Assembly (NCBI GenBank): GCA_037962975.1
Contig: CM075674.1
Location: forward strand, 41,988,501 to 42,052,500
DNA length: 64,000 bases
Reading direction: 5' to 3'
Origin: Clitoria ternatea
Taxonomy: Eukaryota > Streptophyta > Magnoliopsida > Fabales > Fabaceae
Positions 47,057-56,604 of the stretch are shown piece by piece (position 1 is the stretch's first letter; every line of letters starts with the position of its first letter). Under the pieces are notes generated by a model. That model ran no database searches and was not told the origin of the DNA. It worked only from the letters and a program-made list of their open reading frames with translations. Position numbers and translations under genes: made by a program.

Positions 47057-48623
47057 TGCTGGTGTATTTTAAGAGAATCAAGTTTGTATAATACACTCAA
47101 AGAAACGTGCCAAGTTTTAAACACTGTAGTTGTAGTTATAAAAGATATCGTTCCCACTAAGGATCATCAGCAATTGAAACTTAAGATATTACGGCGGATT
47201 AAAACGATTGTTTTCATGGTTTTGAGTTCACAATATAAACGATAATATATGAACGATTATGCAGTGAAATAAAAGGAGTTTATCTAATTGTAAAAGCTGG
47301 GATTAGGATTCACCGATCTTACCTTCCGATGCATAACGTATATTCATGAAAACGGAGTTTGAGCTATAATGCTTTACATCACAATCAAAGTCATTCGTAT
47401 CAATTCCTTGACTACGAAATTCATAAGAACAGATTTGATAACGTCAATCCCTTGATCGTTTCAATTCCATTCCAGCATTACGACCGATTGTTTGGACGTT
47501 CAATGCGTTAAATACCATCCCTGGTTATTTACTCACATTGAGCATTTCATTTAGATCTGTTTTCGAAAGTTATTTTCCAACAACAAACGTAAACTTAATT
47601 CAAGAAACTAGTGATCAAGTAGATTCAAGCATTAAACATAAAATGAAATACCAAGAATCATAGAACAAGTTTACCCGAATCATGAATATATCATTTATGA
47701 TCTTCAAGTAAGAAAAGCTACATCCAATCCCATGGAGATGTTTAGCCACTCATGGTGGTCATTACAGCTTAGAAAGGAAGAAGAAAATACAGAGTACAAA
47801 GTGTTTCTATCTCTCCAGCCCCCTTCTCAGCCGCCATGCAGTAAGCTTATATAAAAGAAAACTCACTCAAGCGAGTTTATATTTCGCTCAGGCGATGAGC
47901 ATTCTTCAGCACGAAGGAAATCCACGTCCTGCTTCATTATGGGCTTAATTCACTCAAGCGGTCTAGATTCGCCTAAGCGAATCTTCATATCTGATGCTTT
48001 ATTCCATTTCGCTTGAGCCGTGTCTTCATAAACTGCAGCGAGCCCTTTTAAAATTTGGTTCTGGACAAATTCCGCTTGAGCGAAATAGTGCCGCTCAAGC
48101 ACCCTTCACATTACTGCATTCTGGAAGAAATTCGCTGGCTTCTTTATTCACAACGCTTGAGCGAAACTACTGCTAGTCCATTCTGTTCCAATCTCGCTCA
48201 AGCGGCCTCAGTGGTCGCTCGGGCGAATACTTCATTTTCAATACTGGCTTGATTTCGCCTGGGCGTATCACTCCTCGCTCAAGCGAGTCTTGACCTGATA
48301 CTTGTTATTTGTTACATTCATGGCTCGCCCAAGCGGGCTCTTCAAGTTTTCTCAGCGACCAAGATTAGCTCAAGCGATATCTCCTTGGCTTGAGCGAATA
48401 TCACTCTATTTGCTTAACACTTGGTGATTTTCTTCATTTCTTTTCTTTTCTTCTTTCTTCTTTGAGTTTTCCTGAGATTGTAACAAATTTAGCCAATCAA
48501 CTTGTACAATGTTCATTCACTATTTCTTTTCTATTTAGCTTACAAAATTGGCAAACATTGTACATTATATCCAATTTATGCTTCATTAATCATGCAAAAT
48601 ATAGGTAAATTGGACATCTATCA
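47057..48623 (-). repeat. Element C, 5' LTR
   Basis: Same ends and same length as the LTR at 35760-37326. It contains the TCGCTYRAGCGA array at 47862-48397; several LTR differences fall inside these words, such as CGCTCAAGCGAG against CACTCAAGCGAG. Confidence 0.95.
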
Positions 48624-48628
48624 ACAAT

Positions 48629-50058
48629 TTAGAGATTTAAACATAGTAGTTGAGGAGAAATCTTCAGTAAATATGGTTGTTGGAGTTCTGAAAATCACTA
48701 ATGATTTTCTGAAGATAGTGTGTGAAAAACAAAGATTGGATGCATATCTCCAAAGGATGATCGAGACACCACGTAATAGGAAAGATATAGGATTACAAGA
48801 AGGTTTAGATGGAGTCTGGAGAATGAAAGGAAGAATATGTGTTCCAGAGGATGCAAAATTAAAGAAGATGATTATGGATGAAGCTTACAAAAGTATGTTT
48901 AGTATTCATCCTGGATCTACGAAGATGTATCAAGACTTAAGAAAGGATTTCTGGTGGAAAATGATGAAAAAAAGATAGCTGAACATGTTTTATCTTGCTT
49001 AATATGTCTGAAAAGTAAAGTTGAACATCGAAAACCATCTGATGGATTATAACCACTAGAAATACCAGTATGGAAATGAGATGATATTTCCATGGACTTT
49101 GTGTCAGGCTTGCCTAGAACACAAAGAGGCAATGATGCTATCTGGGTGATAGTTAAAAGATTAACAAATCAACTTGTTTTATTTTAATCAACATAAAGCG
49201 TCTACTTGAGAAATTTGCTCAAGTGTATTTAAAGGAGATAGTAAGATTACATAGAGTACCATCAAGTATAGTGTCTGATAGAGATCCTAGATTTACTTCT
49301 TAATTTTGGGGAAGTTTACATAAAGAGCTTGGTACTAAGTTAAAGTTAAGCTCTGCCTATTATCCATAGACTGGTAGACAGTCAGAGAGCATGATCCAGA
49401 GTCTGGAGGATTTAATGAGAGCATGTGTGTTAGAACATGGTGGAAGTTGGGAACATTACCTCCCACTACTTCAATTCACATATAATAACAGTTATTACTC
49501 AAGCATTGGGATGACACCATATGAAGCATTATATGGTAGAAGGTGCAAAACACCAATTTATTGGTTAGACACAGGTGAGAATCTTACTCTTGGACCAAAA
49601 ATTGTCCAGCAAATGACAGAGAAGACTTAGATGATTAGAGAAAGAATGAAAGTTGCACAGGATAGGAAAAAGTCATATTATGATCAAGGAAGGAGTCCAT
49701 TACAGTTCCAAGTTAGAGATTATGTATTTTTGAAAGTATCGCCTAACAAAAGAGTTAGAAGAGCGTTAAAAAGCAAGAAGCTTACTCGAAGGTATATAGG
49801 ACCTTGTGCGATCCTTAAAAGAATTAGTAAAGTGGCATATCAACTCACATTACCACTTCAACTTTCTAATTTTCATAATGTGTTCCATGTCTCACAATTA
49901 CAGAAGTACATACCTGACCCAAACCATATGATCGAGACTGATGATATAGAAGTTAAGGAAAACCTTACGATTCAAGTAACACCAGTGAAGATAATGGACA
50001 TAGATGTCAAGTAATTAAGAGGCAAGGAGATCTTATTGGTGAAAGTATCTTGGCAACA
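48629..50058 (+). pseudogene. Chromovirus B integrase and chromodomain, broken
   Basis: It resumes the B frame after element C, starting FRDLNIVV. The zinc-binding N-terminus is around AYKSMFSIHPGSTKMYQDL and CLICLKSKVEH, followed by the catalytic core with DDISMDFVSGLPRTQRG near 49080 and VSDRDPRF near 49275. GSWEHYLPLLQFTYNNSYYS and GMTPYEALYGRRCKTPIYW follow, then the C-terminal NFHNVFHVSQLQKYIPDPNH and chromodomain-like KEILLVKVSW. Multiple stops and shifts occur between 48975 and 49390 and at 49628, 50012 and 50065. The order and the HNVFHVSQL block are typical of Tekay/Del chromoviruses. Confidence 0.87.
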
Positions 50059-50146
50059 AGGAGATTAAATAAGCATGACTTGGGAACGAGAAGACGAGAT
50101 GAGAAGTCAATACCCTAAACTATTCTATAAAGGTACATTTAAATTT

Positions 50147-50211
50147 CGAGGATGAAATTTTTATAACAGGGGGAGTAGTGTCATAGTTCAGTTTTTATAA
50201 TTAAATTTGAA
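50147..50211 (+). mobile_element. Chromovirus B purine tract and truncated 3' LTR
   Basis: TTTCGAGGATGAAATTTT and ACAGGGGGAGTAG lead to TGTCATAG at 50179. About 33 bases then match the start of the 5' LTR at 25278, after which the sequence changes to copia RT. The remaining roughly 2 kb of the 3' LTR are missing, so a deletion or recombination joined B to fragment K. Confidence 0.8.
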
Positions 50212-51036
50212 GCACTTGCTCCAACATTGTGTGCATGTTACAAAAAGCCCTTTATGGAATGAAATAGGCACCAAGGGCATATTTGGTAGATTGAAAGAAG
50301 CCCTGGTCAAGTTTGGGTTCAAGTCCAACAAGTGTGACTCCTTCTTGTTTATCAAACATGATTCCATCCATTGTATATATGTGTTGGTGTATATGGATGA
50401 CATTATTATAACAAGGAACTTTTTGCCTTCTATCAAGGAACTTATTAAAAATCTAAATCTCATATTTTCCCTCTAACAATTAGAAAGCCTAGATTACTTT
50501 TTGGGCATTCAAGTCTCCCATCTTCCTAATGGATCTCTAATTCTGTCTTAAACAAAGTTGTTAACTAAAGCATGTGTGAATGCACCAAAGGGATTTAAAC
50601 CCCTATGATTGGCAATCTCAAACTATGTAAAATGGATAACAACTACCTAGAGGATCCCTCCACCTACAGGTTTATAGTAGAAGCACTATAATATGTCATT
50701 ATCACTAGGCCCTAAATTAGCTTTATTATAAATCGGTCATGTCAGTTTCTTGCTCAACCTCTTGAACAATATTGGAGGGTAGTTAGAAAGATTCTTTGAT
50801 ATCTTAAAAGAACAAAGACCTATGTCTTGCTGTTGCAGAAAGTAGCTCTTGAGAATCCCATCTCTATGATAACATGCTATGGTACAGATTGGGCCTTTGA
50901 CCTTGATGACAAAATGTCCATATTAGGATCCTACATTTTCTTAGGCTTTAACTTGGTATTTTGGTGGCTAGAGAAGTAAACCTTGGTTGCAATATCTAAT
51001 ACAAAAGTTGAGTACAGGAGCTTGGTTAGAACTACT
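50212..51036 (+). pseudogene. Copia fragment K: reverse transcriptase and RNase H, left part
   Basis: Plus-strand copia RT from KALYGMK (near 50235) through FGRLKEALVKFGFKSNKCDS and the catalytic YMDDIIIT near 50392. It continues to LDYFLGIQVSHLPNG, YVMITRP-like and RNase H segments (TYGLLLQK, GTDWAFDLDDK, NTKVEYRSLVRTT). Several stops and shifts occur. The fragment starts abruptly at the remnant LTR of B and is interrupted at 51037 by solo LTR S. Confidence 0.82.
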
Positions 51037-52214
51037 TGTGAACACCTCATTCAGTCTGGCTAAGTCTATTTTGAAAAATGAGATGCCAACAGGAATGAAC
51101 AAGCAAAAAGGGAGCTAACACCGGCCAAATCAACGAGCCGATGTAGGCCATAAGCAAGGGAGCTAACATCGGCCAAGCAATAAGCATATACCAGAAGTAT
51201 TAGGATATCGACCATACCGGTGTAGGTAAAGGTGTAAGTGGCTGATTTAACTGATGTCATTCAGTATCACCGATGTGAAGAATTCAAAGTACTCCCACAT
51301 CGTCTCTGACCCCGTCCTATGACATGGAAAAGCACTACCAGATTCGATCCTGAAATCCAGTCAAATGGAAGACGGTATAAAATGGGAAATAAAAAAAAAC
51401 TCTCCACTTCTCATTGTTCCTCACAATTGTTTAGTGGCCAGCCTGTTTCACCATTACGAGCATGGGTCGATGGAAATGTGAGTTGTCAAAGCACTCAGTA
51501 GCATGGGAAGAGGTTGAGGAGACCTCTATAAATGCCTCATTTGAAGAGTTTCAAGGGTCTGATTTTTTGAACCCTCAATTCCCTGAAGAAATAAGGACCT
51601 CTAAATTCTTCACTTTTCTTCGATTAACACCAGAGAATTTTGCTTCATCGTCTGTGTCCAAACCTTGCCTCACTCATTTTAGATAGAACACCGGTCCAAC
51701 TTTTTGACTGGAATTCCCTAAATCGTCCAAACTTGAGCCCTTTGCTTTTCTTTATGAGCAAACATCGTCCTAGGCCCAGTTCCAGTGGGTAACTAAAGTT
51801 CCCTTGTCTCGATTCAGCCATACGGATTAACTTCGGTTACCAAGTTTGTTCCTAGATTCCTCGGGTTAACCTCGGTTACCAGATCCATTCCTAGACCCCT
51901 CATTATATCCATATACAAATCCAATACCACATTTCGATCTTTACATAGGATACACACCAGCCCGAAACCTTGAAGACCATTCCAAGCTCTACTTGTCACT
52001 TCACACCTGTTGTCACGTTTCTCATCAACACCAGCCCAGAACCTTGAGTATGGTACTTTCTAGCATGCACTCCTACCCCAGTTTTTAATCCTTTCTACTC
52101 TTTTTTTCATGACTTGTTAATTCTGCCTTTTCTTTTTGTATGAATGGTTTAAAAAATATACAAAAAGTAGAAATAAAAAGGGATAAAAACGGGTATTTTT
52201 GATATTCCTTTTGA

Positions 52215-52660
52215 ATAGTACAATAATGACTCCATAAGTTAGTGTCATGCAAAATTACTTTTGCCTACACTATTTCCTCGGTTTATACACGTGTGAAGCA
52301 CTTCGCCTTGTATTTCCTTTTTCTTTTTACAACAATGACCTCATAAGTTAGTGTCGTGCAAAATTACTTTTGCCTACACTATTTCCTAGGTTTATACACG
52401 TGCGAAGCACTTCGCCTTGTATTTCCATTTCCTTTTTACAGTAGTGACCTCATAAGTTAGTGTCGTGTAAAATTACTTTTACCTATACTGTTTCCTAGGT
52501 TTATACACGTGCGAAGCACTTCGCCTTGTATTTCCCTGTCCCTTTTACAGCAGTGACCTAATAAGTTAGTGTCGTGCAAAATTACTTTTACCTACACTGT
52601 TTCTTGAGTTTATACACGTGCGAAGCGTTTCGCCTTGTATTACCTTTTTCTTTTTCAAAC
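52215..52660 (+). repeat. Four tandem units of about 110 bp in solo LTR S
   Basis: Four copies start near 52215, 52329, 52437 and 52549. Each contains ATAAGTTAGTGTCGTGCAAA, TTTATACACGTGCGAAGC and ACTTCGCCTTGTATTTCC. They are 85-95 percent alike by eye. Confidence 0.92.
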
Positions 52661-52841
52661 TCTACTTATCGTCGAACTTCCGCCTTAACATTATTTTGAG
52701 AACGCTTCCTCAAAGAACTACGTTACCCTGATTTCTCGAAAGTTTGAGAATAGGTAGGAGCGGGAATCAATTCCTGTCGGGCCCATCTTTATTCCCTTTT
52801 CTTTTTTGTTCAAATTAATTTCATTCAGTCCTTATGAAAAA

Positions 52842-53095
52842 GAAGGTTAATTTAGATACGACGTCTTGTTGATTTTCTCAGTTCTTCCATTGGTCGATAT
52901 CCGTTTTCCTTAAAAAAGGGTTAATTTAGACGAGACGTCTTGTTAATCCTTCCTAATTTTTGAACCTTTATTTTTGATGAAAAAGGAATTAATTTAGACG
53001 AGACGTCTTGTTAGTTCTCTCTCTTGTTCCGTATATTTTCTTACTAGGAACCAAGGTTAATTTGGACGAGACGTCTCGTTAATCTCTTCCATCTG
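52842..53095 (+). repeat. Four spaced copies of an AGACGTCT palindrome block
   Basis: TTAATTTAGACGAGACGTCT followed by TGTTA occurs four times, about 60-70 bases apart, with differing spacers; the first copy is diverged. The AGACGTCT core is self-complementary and includes the ACGT core of bZIP binding sites. Confidence 0.85.
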
Positions 53096-53414
53096 ATTCA
53101 TTTGTTTCCCTCATTTTCAAAAAAAAGGAGAAGAAATAAAAAATAATTTTAGGGCTGTTATTATGTGCATTTTCAATTTTGGTATTGTTTTTAATAAGCG
53201 TTATGGGGTGCTAATACCTTCCCCACTCGTAACCAACTCCCGAACATGAAATCTCATTTTTATTAACCAGTGCTTTAATAAAGATTTTTCCAATGTTTTT
53301 CCTAAAGGATAAAATGGTGGTGGCGACTCCCTGTTTGTTTTTTGAAAAGATTTCGAAACACGTTTTATTTTTTGAGGGTCGTCCACGCCGTGCGATCCCG
53401 GTCGCGACACTACT

Positions 53415-53742
53415 CAAGAGATTTTATGGATTCAGTCTTTGTTAACTAAGCTACAAGTCTATTTCTCCATACCATAAATGTTGTGACAACCAAAGCACTA
53501 TGATGTTGTCACACAATCCTATTCTTCATACCAGAACGAAGCATATGGAATTGGAAATCTTCTTTATTAGAGATATGGTTGCAAAAAAGGAGCTTGTTAT
53601 GATTTATATCCCCTATTCAAATAAATATGCACATATTCTCACCAAGTCTCTCTCAGTATCCAAGTTTATAACTTTAAGGGACCAATTCTAGGTGGTTAAC
53701 AAGGTGTCCTTGCTTAACCCTTCTCACGCTCAAGATAAGGCA
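53415..53742 (+). pseudogene. Copia fragment K: RNase H end
   Basis: Continues K after solo LTR S: QEILWIQSLLTKLQV, then in other frames HNPILHTRTKHMELEIFFIR, DMVAKKELVMIYIP and YAHILTKSLSVSKFITLRDQ. These are the closing motifs of copia RNase H. Frameshifts near 53490 and a stop at 53689 show decay. A run resembling a purine tract precedes the LTR start at 53743. Confidence 0.82.
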
Positions 53743-54030
53743 TGTTAGAGATGTTAAGCAATAACTTTTAGTCTGAATAAGCATTTTAGAATTGTTCAAT
53801 GTAATAGTTACTTAGTTAAATCCTTTGTTGTTAGCTTAGTTCTAACTATCTCAACAAAGTTAGTTATTAACTATAGTAGTTAGCTTACATTACTAGTCAT
53901 ATAGTATTATATAAATACTGAAAATCAAATATATCAAATCATTTATGAAGTGAGAGTTCTAGAAACTTAATCTTTCTCTACCTTGATTTTTCTCTCTCCT
54001 AGTTCAAAATCTAAAAAAGGTTACAAGGGA
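53743..54030 (+). mobile_element. Copia element K, 3' LTR (end approximate)
   Basis: TGTTAGAGATG directly after the RNase H region starts a short copia-type LTR with a TATATAAATAC box near 53909. The right border is not clear; I place it near GGTTACA at about 54025. Confidence 0.6.
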
Positions 54031-54059
54031 GAGTATGTACCCACCAACAAGAATACAAT

Positions 54060-54936
54060 GTAGTTGAATATATAGTGTGAAATCATCAACTCATAATCTC
54101 AACCTAACATTTATGGGCTCACGTTGAAAGTTAAAATACGCATCATCAAAATGCTTCCAAGCCTTACTATCACAAGGATGATGTAAAACACGATCAGTTC
54201 TTCTGTTCTTATAATGTCATGTCATATGTTTAGTACTCTCGATAGACATATACAACCCCAACGACCTTGGAGTGATAAGAAAATAGAATGTTTTCTTACA
54301 AGGAACGTTCTTCCCGTTGGTAACTAGTTTAGGTAAATACCTTGCCTCTTCACAAAACTTACACCGAATTAATTTATTGTCTTCCTTCAGCATGCACATG
54401 TTCATGCAACAATTAATGATTTTTGCTTTAAACCCCAACTTCCCTACTAATTCAATGGCTTTGTAGTAATTACCATGAATTTTTTGTGGTGTTTGAACAC
54501 ATTCATGTGATATTTTTGCCAAAAAAGAATATATTTTTCTAAAACCATTCAATTAGATCTAGCAACAATTAATTTAGCAACAATAAACAATTTAGATTCT
54601 AGAACTCTCATAAATAGGTTTATTAGCATACATCAATTGTTTAAAAAAAATTTTAACACCGAAGGTTGAGTTCTTCAGACTTATTCTCCATATAATCATC
54701 ACACACATAACCAATGACATATCATCATCATCATGAAATCCCATAAATGCATCATGTATCATGTCATTCATGTTGTTAAAATTATTATTGTTCACCCTTG
54801 AACTAGGAAGCACTATTGTTACACTGTGAGAAAATTGTATATGTTGAACATTCATACAACTCAGCATGCAAAGTTCAAACCTAGTAATTTGGTCAGAAAC
54901 CCGACTGACACAAATAATATTTAACATTATTTGCAT
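54060..54936 (-). pseudogene. TNP2-type (CACTA, En/Spm) transposase fragment
   Basis: Minus-strand relic of the region just before the TNP2 catalytic core. It carries NMNDMIHDAFMG, then FFKQLMYANKPIYESS, then IINCCMNMCMLKEDNKLIRC followed by KFCEEARYLP, KKTFYFLITPRSLGLYMS and STKHMT. The reading continues after a stop as HYKNRRTDRVLHHP and DSKAWKHFDDAYFNF. The cysteine spacing and the LTPRLxRLYMS-like block are family hallmarks. Frameshifts and stops show it is dead. It is not part of element E, which lacks exactly this portion, but it could come from the same superfamily. Confidence 0.82.
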
Positions 54937-55164
54937 TTAATATTTAATACTAAGTGGGGTCGGCTACATGGATCAAACAACGTCATTCTAAACCCTAAAC
55001 CCTAAACCTTATCATGTACTAAATCTTTTGATATTTCTTTGATCAAAAGGTTTTTATCATTAAGCTCTTTAAGCTTCTTTTTTGGTTTCCTCTTATCTCT
55101 CTTCACAAGGCTCCCACACATTTACTCAACTCTTCGTATCGGCGTTTCCAAAAGTCTTCTTTAT
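54937..55164. other. Short spacer with telomere-like triplet
   Basis: Contains CTAAACCCTAAACCCTAAAC at about 54989-55008, three units of the plant telomere word, and GTGGGGTCGGCTACATGG just before it. No gene. Confidence 0.6.
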
Positions 55165-56604
55165 ATAGGTCCAAATCACCTTAACATGCCGACATGGCCG
55201 CATCAATTTTTGTTTGTTTAGGAAAAAAAAGAGGGAACATAAATTAGTTCCCTTCTTAAATGAAAGGGCTTGATCAGATATCTGGTGTAATTTGAGTTTA
55301 ATAATAATTATTAAAAATTTTAAAATAATTTATTATAATAAAAATATTTTTTATTTTCTTTTCTATTTTTATTCATCAGTAATTTTTATTTATTTATTTC
55401 GTAGGCATGCGGATCTTAGAGCACAAGCTACCTTCAATGCTATGAGATCATAACATTAATTACATGAACTGTATTCAATTAAAATTCAAATAAATAAATT
55501 TAAACTATTAAACATAATCAATAAGCTGATTTGGTTTTTAAAAAAAAGCTAAAACGGACATGGTTACTCGGTGACACCAATCCATTTTCTCTAATGCAGA
55601 TGTATTCAAAGAAAACATTGATTAATTGTGTTGATTTATATATATATATATATATATATATAGATATTATTTTTTATTTTAAGAAATTAATTATTGTGTG
55701 ATGATTATCCTATAGAATTTCTAGTTCTCCTTAATTAATTAGACTTTTTCTTTATCTCTCTCTATTTATTTTTTATTAATAAAACGTTATTCGTAGAAAA
55801 GTAGTATTTGATGTTACTTTCGTAAAACCAGGGTAAGATAGGTGAAATTTGAGATGATAGCTGGAAAGATAAAAACAATAACCATAAAGTGAAAATTTCA
55901 CTTATTAAATTAAAAGTAGTTATTCATTAGTTGGTAAATATAAAAGTATGTAAATGATATTTTTATCCTAAAAGTTAAGATACAGTTTTTTAAAATTTAT
56001 ATTATATAGAAATAAATTTTGATAAATTATAACATAGTTATTTATTTTATATATTTTCTGAAATGTTTATTAAAATAGCGGCATCTATAGCTAAAAATTA
56101 ATTAAATAAATATTTATATTTTAAAAGTAAGGTTAAATAAATTTTTACACAAAGATTAAAAATAGTATTTTTGTGTGTGGGAAATTTATGGTTAAAGTTT
56201 TTTAATGAATGGTAAAATAGATTAATCAATATTATTAAAAGATAATAATGAAAAAGCAATCTTTAACAGTACGTACTACTTAAAAAGTTATAAATGCTAC
56301 TAATAAGGTTAGAAAAAACAATCGTGATAGCATTGTTGTGTAATAATTATTGGATATAATAATCTACACAAATGCTTTTATAATTTTTTAGTTTTTATTT
56401 TTATTTAATACTATTTCTTATTCCTTTCGTAATTTTTACATATTGATAATATTTAATTGAATATTAAATATTTTTATTTAATATTCCTTCCAAAATACTT
56501 TTTAATTTTCTAATTTTGACTTTTTTAGTTTTAGACCACATTTCTTTTTTAATTTGATAGTTAATATCTTCCTCACTTAATACTTTACTTTATTTACTGT
56601 TTAA
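55165..56604. repeat. Repeat D, copy 2 (cut by element G)
   Basis: Aligns with 12650-14300 from ATA(A/G)GTCCAAATCACC to TTTACT(A/G)TTTAA. It lacks about 180 bp and 50 bp present in copy 1. Its right end is the insertion point of LTR G, so the rest may lie beyond the window. Confidence 0.88.

Larger units (their letters stand above)
35760..48623 (-). mobile_element. Athila-like Ty3/gypsy retrotransposon C (12.9 kb, structurally complete)
   Basis: Two 1567-bp LTRs (35760-37326 and 47057-48623) flank a minus-strand internal region. The 5-bp target duplication ACAAT is perfect (35755-35759 and 48624-48628), and removing C rejoins the B polyprotein in frame. Order on the minus strand: LTR, tRNA-Asp primer site, gag, protease, RT, RNase H, integrase, a non-coding word array, ORF3, purine tract, LTR. 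The LTRs differ at about 12 sites by eye. tRNA-Asp priming, the gag type and ORF3 point to the Athila lineage. All parts are present, but the ORFs carry four stops and one frameshift. Confidence 0.95.
51037..53409 (+). mobile_element. Solo LTR S (2373 bp) nested in copia fragment K
   Basis: It starts TGTGAACACC and ends GGTCGCGACA, with a perfect target duplication CTACT (51032-51036 and 53410-53414). Removing it restores the copia RNase H frame (RTT then QEILWIQSLL). No coding or primer site lies inside. The GTGGCGACTCC block near 53320 and the GCGATCCCGGTCGCGACA end recall Ogre/Tat-type LTRs; that family call is tentative. Confidence 0.88.
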
